The notes below the pieces were generated by a model. It made no database searches. It saw nothing but the letters and a program-made list of their open reading frames with translations, and was not told the origin of the DNA. Of a DNA stretch of 64,000 nucleotides, positions 45,573 through 57,519 are shown in pieces (position 1 is the stretch's first letter; every line of letters begins with the position of its first letter). Origin of the DNA: Sipunculus nudus (taxonomy: Eukaryota; Annelida; Sipuncula; Golfingiida; Sipunculidae); contig CM049316.1 of assembly GCA_026874595.1 (NCBI GenBank), positions 12,452,839-12,516,838 of the forward strand. The letters are read 5' to 3'. The position numbers were made by a program, and so were the translations under genes.

Positions 45573-46681
45573 TTCGACTCTTTAAGAATATATTTTGGGT
45601 CAAGGTGTCCAAGAATCAGTTGTTTTTCTTTCTAATAAATTAACTTCACTCACATGGCTGCATATTCAAATTAATATATACCAACATAAAGGTATGTCAT
45701 TCTTAAAATTGTAGATTTTAATAACATTTATGAAACATTTAAATTATAAAAAAAAATATAGTAAGAAATGTGTTTTTGGTCCATGTAAGATATTAAGGCA
45801 TCTAAAAAATATATAGGACCTTTACGCAGATTGATTTTTTTATAGTTTCATAGAAATTGACTGGTTCTTTTTTTTTCTAATTGAGAGACGTTTATAATTA
45901 AATGATACCAGCAGCCTCTATTAACGGATTGTATAGCCTCATCCCGTTCTTTGTCAGTTTTCTCAGACCTTGTGGTATGTCCCAGTTTCTTCAGTGTGGA
46001 CGACATACCATATTTTATCACCCTGCCGAGAGATTTGACCAAATAAAAAGAATATCATTTCGTAATAAAAATTAACTTTTGAATCCATAAATATGCATGA
46101 ACATTTGATATATAATACTAATTTAAAATCAAGCTTTTTTAATTTGACCTAGTTCCTGAAAACTAAAACTTTACTTTTCAACCACTAGCATGAATTATCC
46201 CCCCCCCCCCTTGCAAACTGTAAATTTTGTTAATGCATTTGACTTTGACAATGCATCGTTATTCAGAAATAAGTGTACAGGGGATGTTTTGGGTATTTGT
46301 GATGTCAATAAAATAAAGTTCATCATAAATATAATAAGTAAGAATTTACATTAATTTATTCATTTACTTATTATACACTCTTTCGTTTGTGGTTGAAAAG
46401 GGCAATTTATAAACCCACCCACGTGTAAAATTGACGCCCCACATGTTAAGCCGCGTGTCCACTTGTACGGATGCGGTGCGTGTGCGGTGCGGATACTTAT
46501 GCGGATATTTTGTGCGTGTGTGTCCATTAGATACGTTTTAGTGCGTTTTGGGGTCTTTCACTCTCTTTCACCTCTACAAAATGGCACTTTCCGCATGCGT
46601 TTCCGTACCCGCGGCTACATGGTCCGGTTTTCAAACAAGGGACCCATGGGTCACGGCGCTCAGCTGTTATATATGATAAAA

Positions 46682-48040
46682 CTAGATGTGTCGGAACGAC
46701 ACGAATGCCCCCGCCTGGGGCAAATTAGAAATATTTGTTAAATTTTGAAAAAAATTTTAAGTTCAGGAGGTGTCGTATGGTCAAAAGTAGGTCAACAAGG
46801 GCAAAATGCAAACTTGATCTGTAATGGGTCATTATCAAGCAACACACCAAAAATCAGGCCAGTATCTGCAGGCATTGTGAAAAAAAGTCCATACATGTGC
46901 ATTTTCCATAAAAATTTACTGTCTTTCATGAAATTTTCTATGTTTAGGAGCCGTAAAACAATCAAAAGTAGGTCAACTGGGACGAAACGCGAACTCGATC
47001 TGTAACTGTCATTATCTGCCCACACATAAAAAATCAGGGTGGTATCTGCAGGCATTGAGGAAAAAAAGTCCGTACTTATGCATTTATGAAAATTTCTATT
47101 TTTCATGAAACTCTCTATGTTCAGGAGCAGTCAAATGGTCAAAAGTAGGTCAACTGGGACAAAACAAGAACTCGATCTGTAACTGGTCATTATCTGCCTA
47201 CACACCAAAAATCAGGCCCGTATCTGCAGGCACTGCCAAAAAAAGTCTGTACATGTGCACTTTTTTATGAAATTTTCTAAGTAAGAGCACCGTTAAACGC
47301 TCAAAAGTAGGTCAACTGGGACAAAACGTGAACTCGATCTGTAACTCATCATTATCTGCCCACACACCAAAAATCAGGCCAATATCTGCAGGCATTGCGA
47401 AAAAAAGTCCATACATGTGTATTTGTCATGAAAATTTCTATTTTTCATGAAATTTTCTATGTTCAGGAGCTGTAAAACGGTCAAAAGTAGGTCAACCGAG
47501 ACGAAACGCGAACTCGATCTGTAACTGGTCAATATCTGCCCACACACCAAAAATCAGACCAATATCTGTAGGCATTGCGAAAAAAAGTCCATACATGTGT
47601 ATTTGTCATGAAAATTTCTATTTTTCATGAAATTTTCTAAGTTAAGGAGCCGTAAAACGGTCAAAAGTAGGTCAACCGGGACAAAACGCGAACCCGATCT
47701 GTAACTGGTCTATATCTGCCCACACACCAAAAATTAGGCCAATATCTGCAGGCATTGCGAAAAAAAGTTCGTACATGTGTATTTGTCATGAAAATTTCTA
47801 TTTTTCATGAAATTTTCTAAGTTAAGGAGGCGTAAAACGTTCAAAAGTAGGTCAACTGGGACGAAACGCGAACTCGATCTGTAACTGGTCTATATCTGCC
47901 AACACAAAAAATCAGGTTAGTATCTGCAGGCATTGCGAAAAAAAAAGTCCGTACAACTGTTTGATTTCGGAATGACGGAAGGACGGAATGACGGACATGG
48001 GTAAAATTATATGCCCCGGTCACATTGTGGCGGGGGCATA
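46682..48040 (-). mobile_element. Non-autonomous Helitron/HINE with 180-bp satellite, nested in copy A
   Basis: On the minus strand the 5' end is TATGCCCC, which pairs with GGGGCATA about 24 nt inside (48010-48040). The 3' end is a perfect hairpin GTGTCGTTCCGACAC (46688-46702) followed by ATCTAG, a CTRR-type Helitron terminus, abutting a host T. The middle is a 180-bp tandem array. Removing 46682-48040 restores the sequence seen uninterrupted in copy B near 61220, with no target duplication. Confidence 0.75.
46745..47990. repeat. 180-bp tandem array, 7 copies
   Basis: TCAAAAGTAGGTCAAC starts at 46781, 46962, 47139, 47301, 47481, 47661 and 47841. Units hold CACACCAAAAATCAGGCC and GGCATTGCGAAAAAAAGTCC. 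It is internal to the nested Helitron. Confidence 0.95.
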
Positions 48041-50792
48041 AAAATATGAGTTGGAAATGAGGCACATGCTGGTTTTGTGTGGTAATAAATAAAAGCTTTA
48101 TTAGGAGTTGTTGGTGTTAAGCTTATGTATGATTTTGATAGTATCTTTGGAGACAGGGAAGAGGATTGATTTCATTTATTTTATTGACAAATGGAGTGCT
48201 ATTGTCACACAGATTTTGACTTGGCCATATAACTTAAAAGCAGCACAAATAATATAAAAGTTTAACTATTTATTAAAATTTATAACAAATATTGTGCCAA
48301 ATATAATTTTATTAAAAATAATAAGAGAATCATGATTTTTTAAAAATAAAATGTAACTGAAATGATCATTAAAATAATATTATAGAATATATTTATGAAT
48401 GCATTCATGAATACATTTTGAAAGTATTTGCACTGGTATTCAAATACTTTCATTTTTACCTGAATTCCGATTCTTATGCAAGAAATTTTATAATGATTCA
48501 TATTCGTATATATACATTATATATACATTTGCAAAGTATTTGCACTATGTCTGGTATTTATTCAGTTTTAGCCAAACAATGATGTTCAAAATACGAATAC
48601 ATTTGCAAAGTATTTGCACCATGTCTGGTATTTATTCAGCCAAACAATGATGTTGAGAATCCAGAATAGACAAAATTCACATATTTAAATGATGATCATA
48701 AGTACCTGGTTTTATGCTTATATTCACTTTGGACTACTTTCACATCAATCTACACACTAGACACAGTAGGAATCTAGATCAATATTATCAACTGCATCTT
48801 TGTCTCTCATTAATTTCCTTCATATGATCCCTAACGATTAGTAATGAATAATATGGTTTATTTTTGTTATCATCAAAAAATTGAACTGAAAAATACCATA
48901 GGTGATATGGTGTTATTTGGAATACTTGACATTCTATCCATCCATACAAGATTCTTACATCATCAGTAACTGCAAGTTAATTTCCTGTTACTCATCAACT
49001 AACAAATTCCTTTTCTATTAATTTTCTTTAATTTGTTATTAAAAACCAATAAAAAATTATTAATTTATAGTTTCTTGTTTTGTTGTTGGTCAAAACAACT
49101 ACTAGATAAGTTTGGTTGGACACCTGGATCAACTGTGGCTGGTCATACGCTGCCTGGCTGCCCCAGTGTATGCCTCCCTCAAGCGTGCATAATTTGCTGA
49201 AAGGTCAATAAGGTCAACATAAAGGTGACTGAAAGGGGCTTGAGAGAGCTTGGTTCTGACATGGTCTCATAAAAACATTAATAAAAGCTACAATTTTTGG
49301 CCATTTTCTTTCAGCTTTCTAAACTAAAAAGCTGAAATCCTTATGTATGCATGATATGAAAATTATATCAACAGTGCTCACAGGAAACAAACGTGCCATG
49401 GTCAAAAATGGGCAAAATTTAAGGTACTAATTTTATATTTATACTAATAACTTATAAAATTTGAAAAATTCAGAACTAATTTTGGGTATTCAATTGAATC
49501 TTGATTAAATAATGTTACATCCCTGACAAAAAATCTCTAGTTTCAGCAATCCTCTTGTTAAGGGAGTAAATATATTTCTTGATTTTTTACAAAGTGCATT
49601 ATGTTTGGGCCCATAACTTATTACGCAATACTGACATCATTTTTGGCATGTGCAGAGCGAATGTACAGAAAAATATGTATATTATATATGATCAAAGTCA
49701 GATCAGTGGTTTTGATATCAGGCAGTCTTGTGTAACAATGGGTTTTTAATGGAAAAATGAAGTTTTACATTAATATCTAAAAGGAATTAAGTCCTAGTGA
49801 CCAAATTCTTGGCATGGTAGGGCATTTTGGAGACATCTAACTGCATGCCAAATTTTAGGAACTGAGAGCTGAAGCTGGGGAGCTGAGCTATAGCAAACTG
49901 CATAACACTAGCTTGATGTAAAGAATATGTGACATGGTGCTTGAAAACTTGAATAAAATCTACATTTATTTATCAACTGGTTTCAAATTTTTGGTGTTAA
50001 CAGATGAAATGCTAACAAAAACATGCTGTGAAAATTAAATCCACAGCATTTACAGGAAAAAAATGTGCCATGGTCAAAGTTGGGCAAAATTTAAGGTACC
50101 AATTTTTAATTTTTGCTAATATTTAAAAAAAATTAAAAGATTTTGATCTGATTTTGGGTATACAATTTAATTTTTATTAATTTAAGTTAGATTACTTGAA
50201 AAAAGTCCTTAGCTTTAACATGTTTTGATCAAATATCTTTCCTGATTTTTTACAAAATGCATTATCTTTTGGCACATAACTTTTTAAATCATATAATACA
50301 GACCTAATTTCTGGCATGTACATAGGATCTATATAGATGATTATTTATGGTAAATATGAGGAAAAACAGATGAGTGGTTTTGATATTAGGCAGTCCTGAA
50401 GTGTGAAAATAGGTTTTTAATTAAAAAAAATGAGGTTTTTCCTTAATTTCTCAAAGGAACGAAGTCGCAAAGACCAAGTTTTCGGCTTGGTAGGAGATCT
50501 TGGGGACATCTAACATTATGCCGAATTTTTTATTCCTAGGTCTTACGGTTTCAAAACGTGCCAGTTTAACGGACGGACGGACGGACGGACAGCCGACGGA
50601 CAAAGGACCATATAAGGACTATAGCTCAGATGACTTATAGTCAGCTGAGCTAAAAACGTATCCGTTTCCGCACGCCGCATGCACTCCGCACCGCATAAGT
50701 GGACACACTCCTTCTTTATTCCATATGCGCGATTTAAAACGCGTCCGCATCCGCATCCGTATCCGTACCGCATAAATGGACACGCAGCTTAA

Positions 50793-51158
50793 GGCGCCAA
50801 AAGTACATTGTACAGTGCTGACATCTGTTGGAAAGAGTAGAAAGGAAACTGTTTTACTGTATGATCCCTCTCTATTAATTGGTCTCTCGGAATACAACAC
50901 ATGTTAAAAAATTTTATTGTCCGGTGTATGTTAATGAATGTTACTTTTAAAGCGTTTTTTTATACAACAATTTATTTTGATAAAACCGCCTGATTAAATA
51001 ATATTTTTGCAAATTTTCATTGATGTAAGCTTTATTTTTGTCACATGACATAACAATATGGCCGCCCCCTTATTATCGTCTGTTTAGATCGCCGGCGGAT
51101 TCAAGTGCAGTTTTACGGATTACAAGGTCTAGACGGGAACATATACGACACTGCAGCG
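50793..51158 (+). promoter_or_regulatory. VAC14 5' flank and probable promoter
   Basis: 366 bp between the right TTAA of the transposon nest and the VAC14 ATG. The part nearest the gene is GC-rich with CpGs (ATGGCCGCCCCC at about 51058, CGCCGGCGG at about 51091). No TATA box is obvious. Confidence 0.4.
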
Positions 51159-51259
51159 ATGACAGACAAGGAATATGCACCACTCACGGTGGTGTGCGTC
51201 AGAGCTCTCAATGACAAGCTCTACGAGAAGCGGAAAGGGGCCGCGCTGGAAATCGAGAG
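51159..51259 (+). CDS. VAC14: VAC14 coding exon 1
   Basis: ATG at 51159-51161, 33 codons plus two bases; donor GTGGTT at 51260. The start aligns with the start of known VAC14 proteins. Confidence 0.93.
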
Positions 51260-52720
51260 GTGGTTTCTTACTTGACACTCCCAGTCATACACTAAATTAA
51301 GTCATGCCTGTTGCTGGAAAAGAGTCATACCCCTGCATGCCATGTCCTTTCGTCCCAGCTGATTGTGAATTATTGGCCAGCTACATTTTAATACTAGCAT
51401 GGATGTTTCTAGTCAGCTATCGATTTCCCGTTAGACTGACAGCCATGGGACTGCAGCCCAGAGTATGGCTGTTGAAGACTACATTTGTTGAATGCTGGTC
51501 AGATGTGTGTGTCAGAATGGCCTCACTGTTATGCTTCTGTTATAAAGAAATGAGTCCTGTAGCTGTGTATTTGTTAAAGGAGACAGGGGTTTCCTTATCC
51601 AGTCTGTCATGTTTTATTCATCATCTAATATTATAACTGAAAATTCATGCATAAATCAGTATACTGATGGCATCATTACCTTTGATTCTGGTAGGATGAA
51701 TCAGAAAGCGCATCATCACATAGGTTAATCTGATTAGTGACTAAACTAAATGTATAACCTTGTTCACATGATGTAATGTATGTATGTTAATTATTTCTTT
51801 CAGTGAATGGTTGAGAAGGGGGGGGGGGTGAGTCAGCATAGGATAAAATATTTGGTTTTCTTCTTGTATTACACTGGAATAATACCCTGTGACCGATGTT
51901 GTTTAAAAAAATTAAAATAAGCATAGGTTGATTGTTAAGTATAACTCTAACATGATACAAAATAAAAGTTCTCATCATAATAAGGTTAAAGCAGTCGATC
52001 ATCCACTGTCCAAAACTGGAAGTTTGTTTAACATGAAAGACCATTGTAAAAAAAAATTATATTGAATATTACCTTACCCCTATCAACTCAAGATGCCCTT
52101 AATGTAAACCAGAAGAGGTCCCCTTCTTTATTTAATTATAAATTGCCTTGAGCAATTGTTCACGTATCATTTATACTAAGAAATAAATGTCAAGTCCTGT
52201 ATCCCCCTTTTTAAACAATTTTGTTGGCAAAAAGCAAGCAGCTGCATGGATATGACTTTCTGGGATCAACATACATTGCAGAAAATAAGATTTACTCAGA
52301 AATTGTGTTCAGATGTAATAAGAGTACAAATGATTCGACTTAATTTGCTATAGTCACCCAGTCACTCCTGATAACATACATTTCATGCACCTAAGCCAAT
52401 TAACAGCATTGTTGACAGAGCAGGTGGGTCTTTTTTGACGAGGCACGGGTTCATAAAACAGAATGTAGATTAGATAAAGAAACAGGGTCTCAACTTATGC
52501 GCTTCTTATAAGATTGTACTTTTTAAAAGCAAATTAATTTAAACCTCACTGATATATTATATATTTCAGGATGATGAAGGAATTTGTGTCTACCAGTAAC
52601 ATAGGACAGATACAGAAGCTGTTAAAAGTATTGGGCCAGGATTTTGCTCTGTCACAGTCTCCTAACAGTCGCAAGGGAGGTCTGATTGGCCTGGCAGCAT
52701 GTGCCATAGGACTTGGCAAG
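51159..52720 (+). CDS. VAC14: VAC14, first two coding exons (partial gene)
   Basis: Exons 51159-51259 and 52570-52720 (phase 2 junction in a split Arg codon) give 84 residues: MTDKEYAPLTVVCVRALNDK, then LYEKRKGAALEIER, MMKEFVSTSNIGQIQKLLKV, LGQDFALSQSPNSRKGGLIG and LAACAIGLGK. This matches the N-terminus of animal VAC14 (RALNDKLYEKRK-AALEIE and SRKGGLIGLAAC motifs), the start of its HEAT repeats. VAC14 is the scaffold that holds PIKfyve and FIG4 on endolysosomal membranes for PI(3,5)P2 turnover. The remaining exons are expected past the window end; no further VAC14 exon was found in the 11 kb after the second donor. Confidence 0.95.
52570..52720 (+). CDS. VAC14: VAC14 coding exon 2
   Basis: Acceptor TTTCAG at 52564-52569; completes the Arg codon and adds 50 codons ending AIGLGK; donor GTAGGT at 52721. 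Confidence 0.95.
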
Positions 52721-52743
52721 GTAGGTGGTCTAAATTATTCTTA

Positions 52744-53172
52744 TACCCCTTTCACACGGCAAATGCAGACTGGTTCCAAACCATTTTGAATGCGCATAAG
52801 AGCATTCACACAGCAATCCAATGCATTTTTAAACCATTTTGGCAAAATCGGTGTGAATCCAGCCCAGGAGGTGGTTTCAAATCATTTTGAATGTGAATCT
52901 TTTTATCCCCGTTTGCTATAGTGTCGTGTGAATGCTCTACGATGGTTTGGACCCAGCTTTCAAGCAGGTACTTGGTGAAAGTGCACAGTGAAAGCGCAAA
53001 TGCTTGTGTCAGCATTTTGTTATATTGTTCCACATGTGAAATGTACACCTCATGCACTGGTGTTAAATGCCAGGCTGAGTGCCTGAGTGAACTCACTAAC
53101 CAGATTGAAACTGATTGAGTCTAACCGCTTTGCCCAAATGAGTTTAAAAATATTTTGTGTGTGAAATGGGTA
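52744..53172. mobile_element. MITE immediately after the VAC14 exon 2 donor
   Basis: The left terminus TACCCCTTTCACAC (52744 on) pairs with the right terminus GTGTGTGAAATGGGTA. About 430 bp, non-coding, flanked by TA. It starts only 23 nt after the splice donor. Confidence 0.65.
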
Positions 53173-55660
53173 TTACAGTGCATTCCAGCTGGTAGTTATC
53201 AGAGCTTATAATTAGTGACCAGTGATACATAGTATTATTATCATCAGCTCTGGCTGCTGCACAGAGAGTAAATGTTCACTTTGCAATAGCAGGATGAAAC
53301 ACCCATGAGCCAAGATCTTTTTTGAAAAAAAAAATATATATATATATTTCTAAAGTGGGGTGGTCAATGTACTCAAATATTTTCATTATAAGTTTAACTT
53401 GGGTGTCAAATTTGTGTGAACCTTGCTCTTGTACATGTATTTCCCTCACATGTATATTTCAGTTGTCTTTCCTTAATCATCGTTTGTCAGCTTCTCTCTG
53501 AAGAACTACACTCAGTTTCAGTAAATAGTTAATTCAGTCACTGGAAATCTCCGGCAAAATATAACGTTTGTATGTTTTAGTGATGGTGAGGCTTAATGTT
53601 ACACTATTCGAGTTACTGTATTGTTATACTATTCAAGTTATTGAATAGTGTGAGCAATGTCCAACAGGGGGCGCTCAGCAGAAAGCTGTTTACAATTAAA
53701 TTGTGTTCCATTTGGCATGAATCACAGTTTCATTGTCAAATTATTCAAAGAATGAACTTATTTATTAAATTTATACTGCTTGCATATGTAATTTTTTAAC
53801 CTTATATGAATGCCATCAATGTTAAGGGGCCAGTTGTCATAACAATACAATCTAGTGAGCTACAATAGGGCTTAGGTGAGGTTGTTCCACTTGTAATTTT
53901 TGCAGTCATCAGATAGTGTACAAATATCATAGACCAAGTCTATATTTTCTTGAAACAATTTGCATTTCCACAGTTTGCATTGTTACATGTGAAGCCAGTT
54001 TTTGTTCAGGTGCACAGCTCAACAAATAAAGAGCTATAAAGATATTAAAATAGACATCATTTAGGACAGATAAACATGGTTTACAAAATGACACATGTAG
54101 GTTAAATAGTAATGGCAGTGATTAATAAAATGCAAGTCAGCTGTTCTTCCACAACCAGCCTTAATGAAGTCAGATTACATGACAAGCTTTTTTCAGGTGT
54201 AATATTAAATTCTGGTGCTGAAACTGAGGTACAGGTGTATATTTCAAGTCTCATGTTATGTAAAGCACACAAATCACCTTTTACATTAACACACAAACAC
54301 ATGCATATATGTATATTTGTGATATAACATTAAGTATATATAGTTATATTTTAAAATGCCATAATGTCAATGTACTCTTCTTCTAGCTTCTCTGAATGGC
54401 ATTTTAAAATCTGAGGGACTTACTTTTGTCAAATAATAATTTGTCAGTGAAAAGGGGACTTGGCTATTCTGTGGAAGTCTGGATAACCAGAAGTGAAGTA
54501 TTTACATTACAGAAGAGATACTTGAGACATCTGGTACTGCAGTGGCAATACAATCTGTCAGACTAAATGAGTTCAGTTAGTGTCGTTTGTATGATTGGCT
54601 TGTAGTTACTCAAATTACTTAGTTTGACTTAGCAGCATTTGCTATTGATTATGTTATTATAGGTTATTCTAGCGCCCGGCACCTCTGCCATTTTAGGCTG
54701 CCACCAGCCAAGGTCTGTTCAAGCAAAGCTGAGTTTACCTGCAGTCACTGCTGTAATTTAGTTAAGCTAAAACTAGCTACCTGTTTGCAACATAGTGTGA
54801 CTTGAAAAAAATAAAAGTGGAAAAGATGAAAAACACAGATATGCCCATGTAGGCTATGCTGAAAATTAGTTATCACTTATTTTAAGGATGGTTGAAACTA
54901 TATAGTTTGTTGAATGACAAAACACTAAAAATAGTTCGTAGTTTAAAATTTAATACTAATTATATACATTTGGATAATATGCAACACAATTTAAATAGAT
55001 AACCAAATACTTTAAATGATAATGATACTTTGTAATATCCCTAAATAAAAGTGAATTCTTTCAAGCAGTTTGAAGCCAGCCAACTTATACCAAGTCAAGT
55101 CCAGGATAGAAAGCCTACCCAACACTAAAAGTCACTAAAGTTTTGTCCAGGCCACCTGCTGATATGGTTCAAGTGATGCTCAGTGATTCAGTTAATTACT
55201 GGATCTACCACTAGATGGCAGCATCTAAAACTGACTAGCCAGGAGCAACCCAGGTGCACTGAGCTTTGAACCATGTCTGACGCACAAGCAAATCAGTTAT
55301 GTCTCGCTGGTGTTTACTACTGATGTCACTGACTTGTTTTCCTAGATATCCTCTTAAAGATATTATGTGTAGCAGTGTGCACATAGATATTCATCTGTGA
55401 TTTACTTGAGATAAATAAGTTGAAAAATTGTCTGCACTTGCAGTTGGTTATCATGATTTTGATTTTTAATTCAGTTTTGGTGCTCCCGTGTTAATTGCAG
55501 TGTTCTTGGTTTTGTGTTCTACACCATACTTTCAGAATTTCTTTAGTTAATTCTCTGTTTAAATTCACAATATTTATCTAACCTCCTCGCATATTTAGTG
55601 TGTTTGCATTTTTATTGTACTTTAGTTATTCCTCTTGCATGGTCAATATATCACTTACCT
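53173..55660 (+). other. VAC14 intron 2, non-repetitive part
   Basis: No exon, RNA gene or clear repeat seen. Isolated short open frames here have no coding character. Confidence 0.4.
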
Positions 55661-56590
55661 GCCTATGGGTACTCCAGTTATCCTGGTTCAGAGTGTGGTC
55701 CCCAACTTACTATTGTTATCCTGTTTCAATAGTTACTTCAGCTATCTTGGTTCTGTGGTTATTCCTGGTTCCATGATTACTCCAGTTATCCTGGTTCCAT
55801 GGTAACTCAAGTTATCCTGGTTCTGTGGTTACTCCAGTTACTCCTGGTTCCATGGTAACACAAGTTATCCTGGTTCCATGGTTACTCCAGTTATCCTGGT
55901 TCTGTGGTTACTCCAGTTACTCCTGGTTCCATGGTAACACAAGTTATCCTGGTTGTTCCATGGTAACTTCAGTCATCCTGGTTCTGTGGTTACTCCAGTC
56001 ATCCTGGTTCCATGGTAACTCCAGTTATCCTGGTTCTGTGGTTACTCCAGTTATCCTCGGTCCATGGTAACTCCAGTCATCCTGGTTCTGTGGTTACTCC
56101 AGTTGTCCTGGTTCCATGGTAACTCCAGTTATCCTGGTTCCATGGTAACTCCAGTAATCCTGGTTCCATGGTAACTCCAGTCATCCTGGTTCCATGGTAA
56201 CTACAGTTATCCTGGTTCCATGGTAACTCCAGTTATCCTGATTCCATGGTAACTCCAGTCATCCTGGTTCCATGGTAACTCCAGTTATCCTGGTTCCATG
56301 GTAACTCCAGTTATCCTGGTTCCATGGTAACTCCAGTAATCCTGGTTCCATGGTTACTCCAGTTATCCTTGTTCTGTTATTATCTTGTTTCCATGGCTAC
56401 TTCAGTAACACCTGTTCTATGGTTACTCCAGTTATTCTTGTTCCGTTGTAATTCCAGTAATCCTGTTTCCATTGTTATTTCATTAATCCAGTTTCCACGG
56501 TTACTTCTGTTATCCAGGTCCCAAAGCTACTTCTGTTATCCTGTTTCCATGGTTATTTCAGTCACTCTGGTTCCATGTTTATGTTATACT
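55660..56590. repeat. 26-bp minisatellite, about 30 copies
   Basis: Unit GGTTCCATGGTAACTCCAGT plus TATCCT, with TCTGTGGTTACTCC variants. Regular in the middle and diverged at both ends. Open frames reading MVTPVILVPWLL-like are by-products. Confidence 0.93.
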
Positions 56591-57519
56591 TGGCTGTAGA
56601 GTACCTAGTTTTGCTGTTTGGATTAACTTACGACAAGCATGTTATATTTTTTCTGAAGCTGTCAAAGTTCCAGTGTTCAGTGTTTGTCTCAAAAAGCTGC
56701 TTGCCTCCTGATTTTACTCTAAAATAAGACATTCCACCAGGTCATAACAGCAGATTTTCTGTTCAGTTGAACTGTGTTATTGAAAATCATAGAGAAAGTT
56801 CCAAATACCCTCTGTGTGAGTGTCTAAAACATTGAGTTATGTCAGCTCAACAAAGGCATAAGAGCAAAAACTGTTTATATATGCAGAAAATAAAATAAAT
56901 ATTGTTAAAAACTAGTACCTTGTCTTCCAATGATTAAGTCTCAGTTTAAACACTTTCTTCATTGCTGTCACACCAGCTTTTACTCTGTGTAGCAGCTTAT
57001 GAATACAGCCCCTGGTCCAGCCGCTGTAATCATGATTCATTCACTTTCTTATCTCGGGCTAGAAATGGATCTCCAGCTTCTTCAGGTGCATGGGGTGCTG
57101 CTAGGACATTATGTCATTCTGTCCTGTACAGATTTAGTGTGTGCTAAATCTGAGATTTCCATTAGTAGTGTAGTTAGGAATGTCAAGGGTGGATCATTTA
57201 TCAATATCACAGCTATTTGCGATGTCCCGTTTACTACATAATCCTCTAAAATTAACTCGTGTAAAAAGGAACGTCAGGAGCATAATGAATTAGAAGATCC
57301 ACACGTCTCAGCCTATTAAGAGTCTCCCAGTATCAGACACCCATATAAAACTCACCAGGGTCAATTATTCCCTGGTTCTCCTGGATTTAATACAAGATTA
57401 GTCCAGGTTTCAGGTTCTTGAATTGATCACCTTGTCTTACACTGAGTTTTGCAGTCAATATGTTAGTCCTGAATTTGATTAATAATTATTGAAGTTACTT
57501 AAACATTTGCAATAATTTT
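56591..57519 (+). other. VAC14 intron 2, unassigned
   Basis: Nothing recognised. The open frames at 56962-57241 overlap in different frames and lack splice or start context. Confidence 0.35.

Larger units (their letters stand above)
46635..50652 (-). mobile_element. Rolling-circle (Helentron-like) element, copy A
   Basis: Read on the minus strand, the 5' end is the subterminal palindrome at 50622-50652 (TAGCTCAG paired with CTGAGCTA), followed by a TCCG microsatellite. The 3' end at 46635-46651 is a GACCCATGGGTC-type hairpin plus CCTTGT. Its interior matches copy B (57520-61268) in long blocks, for example the TACCTTAAATTTTGCCCA region. It has no protein-coding capacity and is interrupted by another element at 46682-48040. 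Confidence 0.7.
46450..50788. mobile_element. TTAA-flanked MITE split by later insertions
   Basis: TTAA at 46446-46449 and 50789-50792. The left terminus CCGCGTGTCCACTTGTACGG and the complement of the right terminus (CTGCGTGTCCATTTATGCGG) are inverted repeats rich in CGGATGCGG. The two arms, about 185 and 136 bp, are separated by a 4-kb rolling-circle element, so the original MITE was about 320 bp. Confidence 0.6.

Noticed and set aside
45848-46042. Minus-strand frame GMSSTLKKLGHTTRSEKTDK onward
   Set aside because: Hydrophilic and protein-like, but with no recognised family, no clear acceptor and no neighbouring exon. It could be a stray exon, but the evidence is too thin to list.
51304-51636. 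110-residue frame in VAC14 intron 1
   Set aside because: Starts just after the exon 1 donor, Cys/Leu-rich without a recognised domain; most likely intronic chance.
55825-56599. Open frames reading MVTPVILVPWLL-like repeats
   Set aside because: Translation of the 26-bp minisatellite.
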